In this document: piece by piece, positions 49,487 through 56,900 of the stretch
Layout: every line of letters begins with the position of its first letter
How positions within the stretch are numbered: position 1 is the first letter of the stretch
Assembly (NCBI RefSeq): GCF_007833355.1
Contig: NZ_CP020914.1
Location: 1,474,047 to 1,538,046 of the forward strand
Direction: 5' to 3'
DNA length: 64,000 nucleotides
From: Denitratisoma sp. DHT3
GTDB taxonomy: Bacteria > Pseudomonadota > Gammaproteobacteria > Burkholderiales > Rhodocyclaceae
Translations under genes and position numbers: made by a program
Notes under the pieces: model-generated
Databases searched by the model: none
Seen by the model: the letters and a program-made list of their open reading frames with translations, nothing else
Told to the model about the DNA's origin: nothing

Positions 49487-50154
49487 TACTCCAACCTACC
49501 CGCCACCAGACGCAGCGTACGGCCGCAACGCCGCGCCAGCGCTTCATCGTGGGTGACCAGGATCAGCGTCGTGCCCTGCTCCGCGTTCATTTCGAACATC
49601 AGGTCGATGATGGCGGCGCCGGTGGCCGCGTCCAGATTGCCGGTGGGCTCGTCGGCCAGCAGCAGCCGGGGGCCGGAAGCGAAAGCCCGCGCCAGGGCCA
49701 CCCGCTGCTGCTCCCCGCCCGACAGATGCTTGGGATAGTGCTCCAGGCGCTGCCCCAGCCCCACCCGCTCCAGCAGGCGCCGGGCCTGGCGCGGGGCATC
49801 GGCCCGCCCCAGCAGCTCCAGCGGCAGCATCGCGTTCTCCAGGGCGGTCAGGGCCGGCAACAACTGGAAGGATTGGAACACGAAGCCCAGGCTGCGCCCG
49901 CGCAGCGCGGCGCGGCCGTCCTCGTCCAGGGCCGACAGATCCTCGCCCTCGATCCTCACCCGCCCCCGGCTGGGGGTGTCGAGCCCGGCCATCAGGCCGA
50001 GCAGGGTGGACTTGCCGGAACCGGAGGCGCCGACGATGGCCACCGCCTCGCCGGCCCCCACCGCGAAGGAAATGTCGTGCAGAATCGTCAGCACGCCGTC
50101 GCCGCTGGCGACATCCTTGCCCAGCCCCTCCACTTCCATCGCCATAATGCTCAT
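49486..50154 (-). CDS. ybbA: ABC transporter ATP-binding protein (LolD/YbbA-type)
   Basis: About 222 residues with Walker A VGASGSGKST, Q-loop FVFQSFQLLP, signature HLSGGEQQRVALARA, Walker B LLLADEPTGNLD and H-loop LVTHD. Starts at 50163, 50154, 50145 or 50139 are all possible; I keep 50154. As in E. coli, the gene is divergent from tesA, and the permease partner (YbbP) is not on this side. Probably couples to an MacB/LolE-type membrane protein elsewhere. Confidence 0.88.
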   Translation of the reverse strand: MSIMAMEVEGLGKDVASGDGVLTILHDISFAVGAGEAVAIVGASGSGKSTLLGLMAGLDTPSRGRVRIEGEDLSALDEDGRAALRGRSLGFVFQSFQLLPALTALENAMLPLELLGRADAPRQARRLLERVGLGQRLEHYPKHLSGGEQQRVALARAFASGPRLLLADEPTGNLDAATGAAIIDLMFEMNAEQGTTLILVTHDEALARRCGRTLRLVAGRLE

Positions 50155-50391
50155 GGAAGCCATTTTCCTACTTCCGAGCATGAAATACGCAAAGGGCAGG
50201 AAGGCCCTCCCCCTCCCGACCGCCCACGGCCGGCTTTGCACAGCCGGCCGGCTGCGGCGGCGCGGAGCAGTGCTCCGCGAAACCCCGCCTCCGCCCCCCT
50301 CTCCGGGGGAGGTGATGATGTTTGCTCGCTACGCTCGCAGGTTCGATCCGCCGTTTCAATTCGCTCCTTCACTTCAATCGTCCGTTCCATC

Positions 50392-50988
50392 ATGATCCGT
50401 TCTCTATTCCTCATTTTCGTCCTGTGCTGGAGCGCCCTGGCGACGGCCCGTCCGGTGCTGGTGTTCGGCGACAGCCTGTCGGCCGGCTTCGGCCTGGCCA
50501 GGGAGCAAAGCTGGCCCGCCCTGCTGGAACCGCGCCTCAAGGAACGCGGCTACACCCTGGTGAATGCCAGCATCAGCGGCGAAACCACCGCCGGCGGCCG
50601 CAGCCGCCTGGGCGCGGCGCTGGACCAGCACCGGCCGGCCGTGGTGGTGCTGGAACTGGGCGCCAACGACGGCCTGCGCGGCCTCTCCATCGCCCAGACG
50701 CGGGACAACCTCACCGCCATGGCCCGCGCCGTCAAGGCCAGCGGCGCCCGCCTGCTGCTGGTCGGCATGCGCCTGCCGCCGAACTACGGCCCCGACTACA
50801 CCGCCGCCTTCGAGCATACCTTCACCGCCGTGGCGAAAGCGGAAAAAACCGCCCTGCTGCCCTTCCTGCTGGAGCCCGTGGCCGCCGACCCGGCCAACTT
50901 CCAGAAAGACGGCCTGCATCCGGTCGCGTCCGCCCAGCCCCGCATCCTCGATCATGTCTGGAAGGCCCTGAAACCCCTACTCAAGTAA
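50392..50988 (+). CDS. tesA: Periplasmic SGNH esterase/lysophospholipase TesA
   Basis: A 198-residue secreted GDSL hydrolase (thioesterase I / arylesterase). Signal peptide MIRSLFLIFVLCWSALATA; block I with catalytic Ser is LVFGDSLSAGFGL, block III LGANDGLRG and block V with the Asp-His pair FQKDGLHPVASAQP. The roughly 230 bp before it is hairpin-rich (CAGCCGGCCGGCTG, GGAGCAGTGCTCC) with no gene. Its stop overlaps the selD stop region by a few bases, convergently. Confidence 0.92.
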   Translation: MIRSLFLIFVLCWSALATARPVLVFGDSLSAGFGLAREQSWPALLEPRLKERGYTLVNASISGETTAGGRSRLGAALDQHRPAVVVLELGANDGLRGLSIAQTRDNLTAMARAVKASGARLLLVGMRLPPNYGPDYTAAFEHTFTAVAKAEKTALLPFLLEPVAADPANFQKDGLHPVASAQPRILDHVWKALKPLLK

Positions 50989-52027
50989 AACGCAGCGCCG
51001 GGCTCCCCGCCTCCAGGCGGCCGATTTCGGCCGCCTGGGCGAAGCCTTCGCGGGCGAAGCAGTCCAGCACCGCCGGCGCCGCCTCGGGCGCGCAGGCCAC
51101 CAGCAGGCCGCCGCTGGTCTGCGGATCGGTCACCAGCTTCTGGCGCCAGCCGCCCCCCGCTTCCCAGTGCGCCGGCAGGCTCACCTGTTCCCCATAGCCG
51201 GCCCAGTTGCGGGTCGAGGCGCCGGTGGCGATGCCGGCCTGGACATGGCTCACGGCCTCATCGATCAACGGCAGGCGCTCGAACGCCACCTCGGCCGCGA
51301 GGCCCGAGCCGCGGCAAATCTCCAGCAGATGCCCGGCCAGGCCGAAGCCCGTCACGTCGGTCACCGCATGGACCTGCTCCATCGCCGCCAGCGCGGCGCC
51401 GGGCGTGTTCAATTGCGTGGTGGCGCGGATCATCTCGGCGTAACCGGCCGCGGAGAGCACACCCTTCTTCAGCGCGGCGGAGAGCACGCCCACGCCCAGC
51501 GGCTTGCCCAGGATCAGCGCGTCGCCGGCGCGGGCGCCGCTGTTGCGCTTGATCCGCCCCGGATGCACGACGCCGATGCCGACCAGGCCGTAGATGGGCT
51601 CCAGCACGTCGATCGAATGCCCGCCGGCGATGGGAATGCCGGCGGCGGCGCAGACCGCCTCGCCGCCGGCGAGGATCTGGCGGATCACCTCCTCCGGCAG
51701 CTTGTCCAGGGGCATGCCCACCAGGGCCAGGGCGAACAGCGGCCGGCCGCCCATCGCATACACGTCGGACAGGGCATTGGTGGCGGCGATGCGGCCGAAA
51801 TCGTAGGGATCGTCGACGATGGGGGTGAAGAAATCGGTGGTGGCGACCACCGCCTGCTCGTCATTCAAGCGGTAGACCGCCGCATCGTCGCTGGTCTCCA
51901 CTCCCACCAGCAGGTCCGCCGGCAGCGTCTTCAGCGGCGACTCGGCGAGCAGGCGGGACAGCACGGCCGGGGCGATTTTGCAGCCGCAGCCGCCGCCGTG
52001 GGAGAATTGGGTGAGTTTGACAGTCAT
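50981..52027 (-). CDS. selD: Selenide, water dikinase (selenophosphate synthase)
   Basis: A 348-residue enzyme making selenophosphate from selenide and ATP. The start at 52027 gives MTVKLTQFSHGGGCGCKIAP; the catalytic residue is a Cys (not selenocysteine) in GCGCK with its Lys. An AIRS fold follows (VATTDFFTPIVDDP, TNALSDVYAMGG, GGHSIDVLEPIYGLVG). It is divergent from selU with 8 bp between start codons, so selenium here serves at least tRNA modification; selA/selB are not in the window. Confidence 0.95.
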   Translation of the reverse strand: MTVKLTQFSHGGGCGCKIAPAVLSRLLAESPLKTLPADLLVGVETSDDAAVYRLNDEQAVVATTDFFTPIVDDPYDFGRIAATNALSDVYAMGGRPLFALALVGMPLDKLPEEVIRQILAGGEAVCAAAGIPIAGGHSIDVLEPIYGLVGIGVVHPGRIKRNSGARAGDALILGKPLGVGVLSAALKKGVLSAAGYAEMIRATTQLNTPGAALAAMEQVHAVTDVTGFGLAGHLLEICRGSGLAAEVAFERLPLIDEAVSHVQAGIATGASTRNWAGYGEQVSLPAHWEAGGGWRQKLVTDPQTSGGLLVACAPEAAPAVLDCFAREGFAQAAEIGRLEAGSPALRFT

Positions 52028-52035
52028 GACAGCAG

Positions 52036-53103
52036 ATGAAAAAAGGGCTTGCCACCGTAGCACAACTCGGGATGTTTGACGCCATCATCGACGCCCGCTC
52101 CCCCGCCGAATTCGCCGAGGACCACATTCCCGGCGCGATCAACTGCCCGGTGCTGGACGACGCGGAGCGGGCCCGGGTGGGCGTCCTCTACAAGCAGGTG
52201 TCGCCCTTCGCCGCGCGCGTGGCGGGCGCGCCGCTGATCGCCCGCAACATCGCCCGCCACATCGACGAGCGTTTCGCGGACCGCCCGCGCACCTGGACCC
52301 CCCTGGTCTATTGCTGGCGCGGCGGCCAGCGCAGCGGCGCCTTCACCCATATCCTGCGGGAGATCGGCTGGAACGCGCAGCGCCTGGAAGGCGGCCACAA
52401 GTCCTGGCGCCACCACGTGGTCGCCGAACTGGAGGCCCTGCCCGGCCGCTTTTCCTTCCGCATCCTCTCCGGCCCCACCGGCAGCGGCAAGAGCCGGGTG
52501 CTGGAAGCCCTGGCCCGCCAGGGCGCCCAGGTGCTGCACCTGGAGGAACTGGCCGCCCACCGCGGTTCGGTGCTCGGCCCGCTGCCGGACCGCCCCCAGC
52601 CGCCGCAGAAGCTGTTCGAGACCCGGCTCCACGCCGCCCTGAGCCAGCTGGACCCCGCCCGTCCGGTCTATGCCGAGGCGGAAAGCCGCCGCATCGGCAG
52701 CATCCACCTGCCCAACGCCATGATCGAGGCGCTGCGCGCCGCCCCCTGCCTGCTGATCGACGCCCCCGCCGCGGCGCGGGTGGAATTCCTGCTGCGCGAC
52801 TACGCGCACTACCTGGACACGCCGGCCGGACTCGGCACCCGCCTGAGCCACCTGAAGGGCCTGCAAAGCAACGAGACCCTGGGCCGCTGGCAGGCGCTGG
52901 TGGCGGCGGGAGATTTTCCCGCCCTGGTGGCCGAATTGCTCGAACTGCATTACGACCCGCTCTACCAGCGCTCCCAGGCCCACAACTTCCGCGACTACCG
53001 GCAAGCCCCCCGCTACACCAGCGCCGACCTCTCGCCGAACGGCATCGAGGCGCTGGCCGCGGCGATCCGCGCCGGCGTCGATGAACCTGAGAACCGTACC
53101 TAA
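52036..53103 (+). CDS. selU: tRNA 2-selenouridine synthase SelU/MnmH
   Basis: A 355-residue enzyme replacing sulfur with selenium at wobble 2-thiouridine. The N-terminal rhodanese domain has the active Cys in VYCWRGGQRSGAF (about residue 95), and a C-terminal P-loop domain has GPTGSGKSRVLEAL. It uses the selenophosphate made by the neighbouring selD. Start MKKGLATVAQLGMFD. Confidence 0.94.
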   Translation: MKKGLATVAQLGMFDAIIDARSPAEFAEDHIPGAINCPVLDDAERARVGVLYKQVSPFAARVAGAPLIARNIARHIDERFADRPRTWTPLVYCWRGGQRSGAFTHILREIGWNAQRLEGGHKSWRHHVVAELEALPGRFSFRILSGPTGSGKSRVLEALARQGAQVLHLEELAAHRGSVLGPLPDRPQPPQKLFETRLHAALSQLDPARPVYAEAESRRIGSIHLPNAMIEALRAAPCLLIDAPAAARVEFLLRDYAHYLDTPAGLGTRLSHLKGLQSNETLGRWQALVAAGDFPALVAELLELHYDPLYQRSQAHNFRDYRQAPRYTSADLSPNGIEALAAAIRAGVDEPENRT

Positions 53104-53141
53104 TATTCATGATGCGGAAAGAACACCCCGCATCATGAAAA

Positions 53142-53300
53142 GGCTCGCCCCCCTGCGCGCCCCTCCGGGGGGTTCGATACGGCGCGCTGCGCTCGGATGT
53201 TTGGGGGAACGCTGTGGCGACACCGACAGATTGCGGCTGGCGCCGCGTGCCGCTTTCCCCCCATCGTGGGAAATGGCGGCCCGGCGGGAAAACTCGTTTT
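53142..53300 (+). repeat. Dispersed intergenic repeat, copy 2
   Basis: GGCTCGCCCCCCTGCGCGCC, CTCCGGGGGGTTCGATACGG, CGCTGCGCTCGG, TTTGGGGGAACGCTGTGGCG, then GGCTGGCGCCGCGTGCCGC, CCCATCGTGGG and CGGCCCGGCGGGAAAAC. The rest of 53104-53424 has no gene; a CGGGGTGTTC-type short hairpin lies at its left edge. Confidence 0.82.
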
Positions 53301-53424
53301 TCACGCTAAAGCTACGGACGTTTTCACTTTAACCTTGACCCGTTGGGCGATTCGTCAAGACGATAGAAATCCTTTGCAGTTTCGCCATATCCGCCGTGGT
53401 TAACCACTTATTCAAGGCTCAAGG

Positions 53425-54675
53425 ATGAATCCATTCCAGAAGAAAACCGCCCGGCGGATCGCCCTCGCCAGCGTGCTGCTGGCGCTGGTGGCCAGCCCCA
53501 TCGCCGGTTTCGTGGCGCGGGAGCAGGCGGAGGAGGAGGCCGTGTCCTTCGCCATCGAGGAATCCAACCGGCTGCTGCGCTACCACAAGACCATCGCCTT
53601 CCACGGCCCGCAGGCGGCGCAGATCGCCCGATCCGCCGCGGATATCCTGGCCGGCGGGCTGTTCGAAATCGTCGAGATCTACGACCGGAACGGCGTCAAG
53701 CTGGCCGAAACCGCCACCGATGCCGGCAAACGACTGGAACACGCGCTGCCCCCGCATCGCCCGCCGATGCAGCAGGCCGCGAGCTATGAAAGCCTGGCGC
53801 CGGGGGACGGCCAGTGGGTACTGCGCATCTTCGTCCCGCTCAGGAACGGCGATGGCGCCATCGCCGGCTATTTCGAGGGCGTCCGCGCGGTGCCCGACTG
53901 GCAGCGGGAGCAGATCCGCTTCGACGCCATCCTCGCCGCCCTGATGGTGGGCCTGGCATCGCTGATCTGCGGCGGCGTGCTGTATCCGGTGGTCGTGCAT
54001 CTGGCCGCCGACAACGAAGCCAAGGCGAAGGACGTGCTCGAATCCCACATCGCGATGATGGAGGCGCTGGGCCGGGCGATCGCCAAGCGGGATTCGGACA
54101 CCGGCGCCCACAACTACCGGGTGGCCTGGATTTCCGCCACCCTGGGCGAGGCCGCGGGCCTGAATGGCGGCGCCATGCAGTCCCTGATCGCCGGCAGCTT
54201 TCTGCACGACGCCGGCAAGATCGGCATCCCCGACGCGATCCTGCTCAAGCCGGGCAAGCTGGACGACGCCGAGATGGACATCATGCGCCGGCACGTGGCC
54301 CTCGGCGAGGAAATCGTCAGCGGCGCCGGCTGGCTGGACGGCGCCCGCGAGGTGGTCGCAGCCCACCACGAAAAATGGGACGGCGGCGGCTATCCGCGCG
54401 GCCTGGCTGGCAAGGACATCCCGCTGGCGGCGCGGGTGTTCGCCATCGCCGACGTCTTCGACGCGCTGAGTTCGCAGCGCCCCTACAAGGCGCCGCTGCC
54501 CTTCGAGGAAACCATGGCGATCCTGGTGCGCGGCCGCGGCAGCCATTTCGACCCCGACCTGCTGGACCTGTTCGTCCGCCTCGCCCCATCCATCCGCGCC
54601 CGAATCGCCAGCGTCAACGAAGACGAAGCCCGCGCCTTGATGGAACAACTGGTGCGCAAGCACTTCGAACTGTAG
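53425..54675 (+). CDS. Membrane HD-GYP domain phosphodiesterase
   Basis: A 416-residue probable cyclic-di-GMP hydrolase. An N-terminal helix (RRIALASVLLALVASPIAGF), a periplasmic sensor region (about 30-170) and a second helix (AILAALMVGLASLICGGVLY) are followed by a cytoplasmic HD-GYP domain: HNYRVAWISATLG, FLHDAGKIGIPD, HHEKWDGGGYPRGLAG and IADVFDALSSQRPYK. Metal ligands and the GYP motif are intact, so it should be active. It is flanked on both sides by inverted copies of the dispersed repeat. Confidence 0.9.
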   Translation: MNPFQKKTARRIALASVLLALVASPIAGFVAREQAEEEAVSFAIEESNRLLRYHKTIAFHGPQAAQIARSAADILAGGLFEIVEIYDRNGVKLAETATDAGKRLEHALPPHRPPMQQAASYESLAPGDGQWVLRIFVPLRNGDGAIAGYFEGVRAVPDWQREQIRFDAILAALMVGLASLICGGVLYPVVVHLAADNEAKAKDVLESHIAMMEALGRAIAKRDSDTGAHNYRVAWISATLGEAAGLNGGAMQSLIAGSFLHDAGKIGIPDAILLKPGKLDDAEMDIMRRHVALGEEIVSGAGWLDGAREVVAAHHEKWDGGGYPRGLAGKDIPLAARVFAIADVFDALSSQRPYKAPLPFEETMAILVRGRGSHFDPDLLDLFVRLAPSIRARIASVNEDEARALMEQLVRKHFEL

Positions 54676-54685
54676 CGTGACAAAC

Positions 54686-54792
54686 AAGCTTTTCCGCCGC
54701 GCCGCCATCGGTGCCGCTACGAAGCTCCCCCAAACACCCGAGCGCAGCGAGCCGTATCGAACCCCCCGGAGGGGGGCGAAGGGGGGCGAGCC
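54686..54792 (-). repeat. Dispersed intergenic repeat, copy 3 (internally deleted)
   Basis: On the minus strand: GGCTCGCCCCCCTTCGCC, TCCGGGGGGTTCGATACGGC, CTGCGCTCGGGTG, TTTGGGGGAGCTTCGTAGCG, GCACCGATGGCGGCGCGGCG, GAAAAGC. It lacks the GGCGCCGCG and CCCATCGTGGG hairpins found in copies 2 and 4. Confidence 0.8.
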
Positions 54793-54796
54793 TTCA

Positions 54797-55429
54797 TCAC
54801 GGCAGCAACGACGGAACGCTGCCGCGCTGGCAGCAGATGCGCTGGATCATCGCCGGCTTGGGCGATTCGACGCGGCCCTGCTCGAAGGCCACCACCGTCA
54901 TGCGCTTCCTGACCAAATCCAGCAGCTCCCCCGGCCGCAGCAGAAAGGCCGGATCGGTCGGCCGGCCCAGCAGTTCCTGGCCGCTCATGAAGGTTTCGTA
55001 AATCAGCACGCCGCGTTCGGCCAGGGCGTTCAGCAGCAGGGGCATCAGCGGCCGGAACAGGTAGCGGCTCACCACGATGCCGTCGAAGGCCCGCGCGTAG
55101 TAGGGCCAGGGACCGCCCTCCAGGTCCACCTGGCGCGTCGTCACGCCGGCCACCCCGTCCAGGCCGGCCAGCGCCTCGGGATTCCGGTCCACCGCCTCCA
55201 CCTGGTAGCCGGCGGCGGCCAGCAGGCGGGCATGGCGCCCACGGCCGCAGGCCAGGTCCAGCACGCTGCCGCCGGGAACGATCAGGGGCGCGAAACGCCG
55301 CACCCAGGGCGAGGCGGCGAGTTCTTCATGCGCGGACACCATCTCCCCCACCGTTCCCTCGCAGGGAACAGGACCGCCTGGCTCGCCGCGTTCGCAAGCC
55401 TGATTTGCCGTTTCGATTCGTTGTGTCAT
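54797..55429 (-). CDS. Class I SAM-dependent methyltransferase
   Basis: A 210-residue frame. The SAM motif SVLDLACGRGRHARLLAAAG and the following acidic AVDRNPEAL identify a Rossmann methyltransferase; the substrate is unknown. A GGGGAGG ribosome site supports the start at 55429, but the first 28 residues (MTQRIETANQACERGEP) come from a repeat-like stretch similar to the DNA before tesA, so MVSAHEELAASPW at 55342 could be the ancestral start. Confidence 0.8.
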   Translation of the reverse strand: MTQRIETANQACERGEPGGPVPCEGTVGEMVSAHEELAASPWVRRFAPLIVPGGSVLDLACGRGRHARLLAAAGYQVEAVDRNPEALAGLDGVAGVTTRQVDLEGGPWPYYARAFDGIVVSRYLFRPLMPLLLNALAERGVLIYETFMSGQELLGRPTDPAFLLRPGELLDLVRKRMTVVAFEQGRVESPKPAMIQRICCQRGSVPSLLP

Positions 55430-55496
55430 GACGCTAAAACCTCCCCAAACGCTTCCGCCTGTCGCAGCACCAGTTCAATCGCCCCTTGGCGAGCAG

Positions 55497-56561
55497 CTAG
55501 CCCTGCAAAATCTGGTTCAGCGCCAGATTGACGTAGTAATTGCTGCGCCCGACCTTGTTCTTCCGCACAAAACCACCGGCCGCCAGTGCATCCAGATACT
55601 TGCTGGCAGTCAGCCGGGAAACCCCCAGGTCACGCTCGATGAACTCGATCTTGGTGTAGGGGTGCATGAACAGGTTGTTGATCAGGTCCTGGCTGTAGAA
55701 CTTGTATTCGTCGCGGATGCGGTGCTTGTAGTCGAACAGCGCTTCCTTGATCGCATGGATGGTTTTGATGGTCTGCCCGGCGGTCTGTTCTACCGCCGCC
55801 AGCATGTACAGCACCCAATCCTCCCAGGCATCGGCATCGCGCACGGACTGCAACAGGCGGTAGTAATCCGCCTTGGTACGGACGATGTGGCGCGAGAGGT
55901 AAAGCACCGGGACATCGAGCAGCCCTTCCTTGACCAGACAGAGCACATTGAGGATGCGTCCGGTGCGGCCGTTGCCGTCGTAGAAGGGGTGGATGCTCTC
56001 GAACTGGTGATGGATCAGCGCCATGCGGATCAAGGGATCAGCCGGGAAGCGCTCGCCGTCGTTGATGAAGCGTTCCAGGTCGCTCATCAGCGCGATGATT
56101 TCCGCCGGATCCTGCGGCGGGGTATAGACCGTTTCGCCAGCCCCGGTCTTCAGCGCAGTACCGGACAACTTGCGAAACCCGGCATTGTTGCGTTCCAGCT
56201 CCGCCTGTATCTCGACAATATGGTTGGCGGTGATCAGCCCGGTTTCGCGAACCAGCCGATAGCCGAGGTGCAACGCCTGCCGGTAGCGCAATACCTCCTT
56301 GGCCGCCGGATTGGCAAAGGCCTCCGGCAACACATCGTCCTTGAACAGCTCGTCATGGGTCGTGACGATGTTTTCGATTTCCGAACTGTCCTTGGCCTCC
56401 TGCAGACCCAGCGTGTTGATCAGGATGCCCTGGTTCGGAATCGACGCCGCCACGCCCTTCAGCTCGGCCAACGCCCGGCTCGCACTGGCCAGCCGCTTCA
56501 GGATGGGCGCAGTGTCAAAGCGGGCGGGATTCAGCAACTCAAGAGAAGGCAGTGCGGGCAT
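55497..56561 (-). CDS. Fic-domain protein (AMPylase-type) with C-terminal winged helix
   Basis: About 354 residues from MPALPSLELLN (56561; a further start at 56585 is possible). An N-terminal inhibitory helix motif SSEIEN (S-x3-E-N type, class II) precedes the Fic core HPFYDGNGRTGR with catalytic His, and a C-terminal winged helix (YTKIEFIERDLGVSRLTASK) ends RSNYYVNLALNQILQG. Such proteins transfer AMP to target proteins and may bind DNA through the wing. No separate antitoxin gene is present. The AT-rich upstream DNA carries strong palindromes. It looks acquired relative to its neighbours. Confidence 0.9.
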   Translation of the reverse strand: MPALPSLELLNPARFDTAPILKRLASASRALAELKGVAASIPNQGILINTLGLQEAKDSSEIENIVTTHDELFKDDVLPEAFANPAAKEVLRYRQALHLGYRLVRETGLITANHIVEIQAELERNNAGFRKLSGTALKTGAGETVYTPPQDPAEIIALMSDLERFINDGERFPADPLIRMALIHHQFESIHPFYDGNGRTGRILNVLCLVKEGLLDVPVLYLSRHIVRTKADYYRLLQSVRDADAWEDWVLYMLAAVEQTAGQTIKTIHAIKEALFDYKHRIRDEYKFYSQDLINNLFMHPYTKIEFIERDLGVSRLTASKYLDALAAGGFVRKNKVGRSNYYVNLALNQILQG

Positions 56562-56600
56562 GATGGTAGATCGGCAAACACCCATGTGTATAAAAAAACG

Positions 56601-56640
56601 GATTCCTTATACACGTCAGACCAAACGTGTATAAGGAATC
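56601..56640. promoter_or_regulatory. 15-bp perfect inverted repeat upstream of fic
   Basis: GATTCCTTATACACG (56601-56615) and CGTGTATAAGGAATC (56626-56640) around 10 bases. Nearby half sites GTGTATAAAAA (56585) and TTTTTATACAG (56644) repeat the TATAC motif. Likely an operator, possibly bound by the winged helix of the Fic protein. The remaining intergenic DNA to 56900 has no gene. Confidence 0.65.
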
Positions 56641-56900
56641 GACATTTTTATACAGACCGCCCGGTATGTGCATAAAAATCGTCATTCTTCATGCACGTGC
56701 TGGCCTGCCATTAAAGTTGGCTTTACTGTTGGGTTGCCCAAAACGACTCAACGTCCGGCAGGCGCAACTGGCCGGAGATCAGGCAGGGGAGCATCAACAA
56801 GAAGCCGATAGACATTATTTCTGTTCAGCCTCGGCACCGACGACAAAGTAGAATTTCCCATTCCGGTCCAGCCCCCCGCCCGCGGTACGCTCTCCTTCCC

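Noticed and set aside
50981-52027. Possible selenocysteine codon in selD
   Set aside because: The active-site position is an ordinary Cys codon in GCGCK and the frame has no internal TGA.
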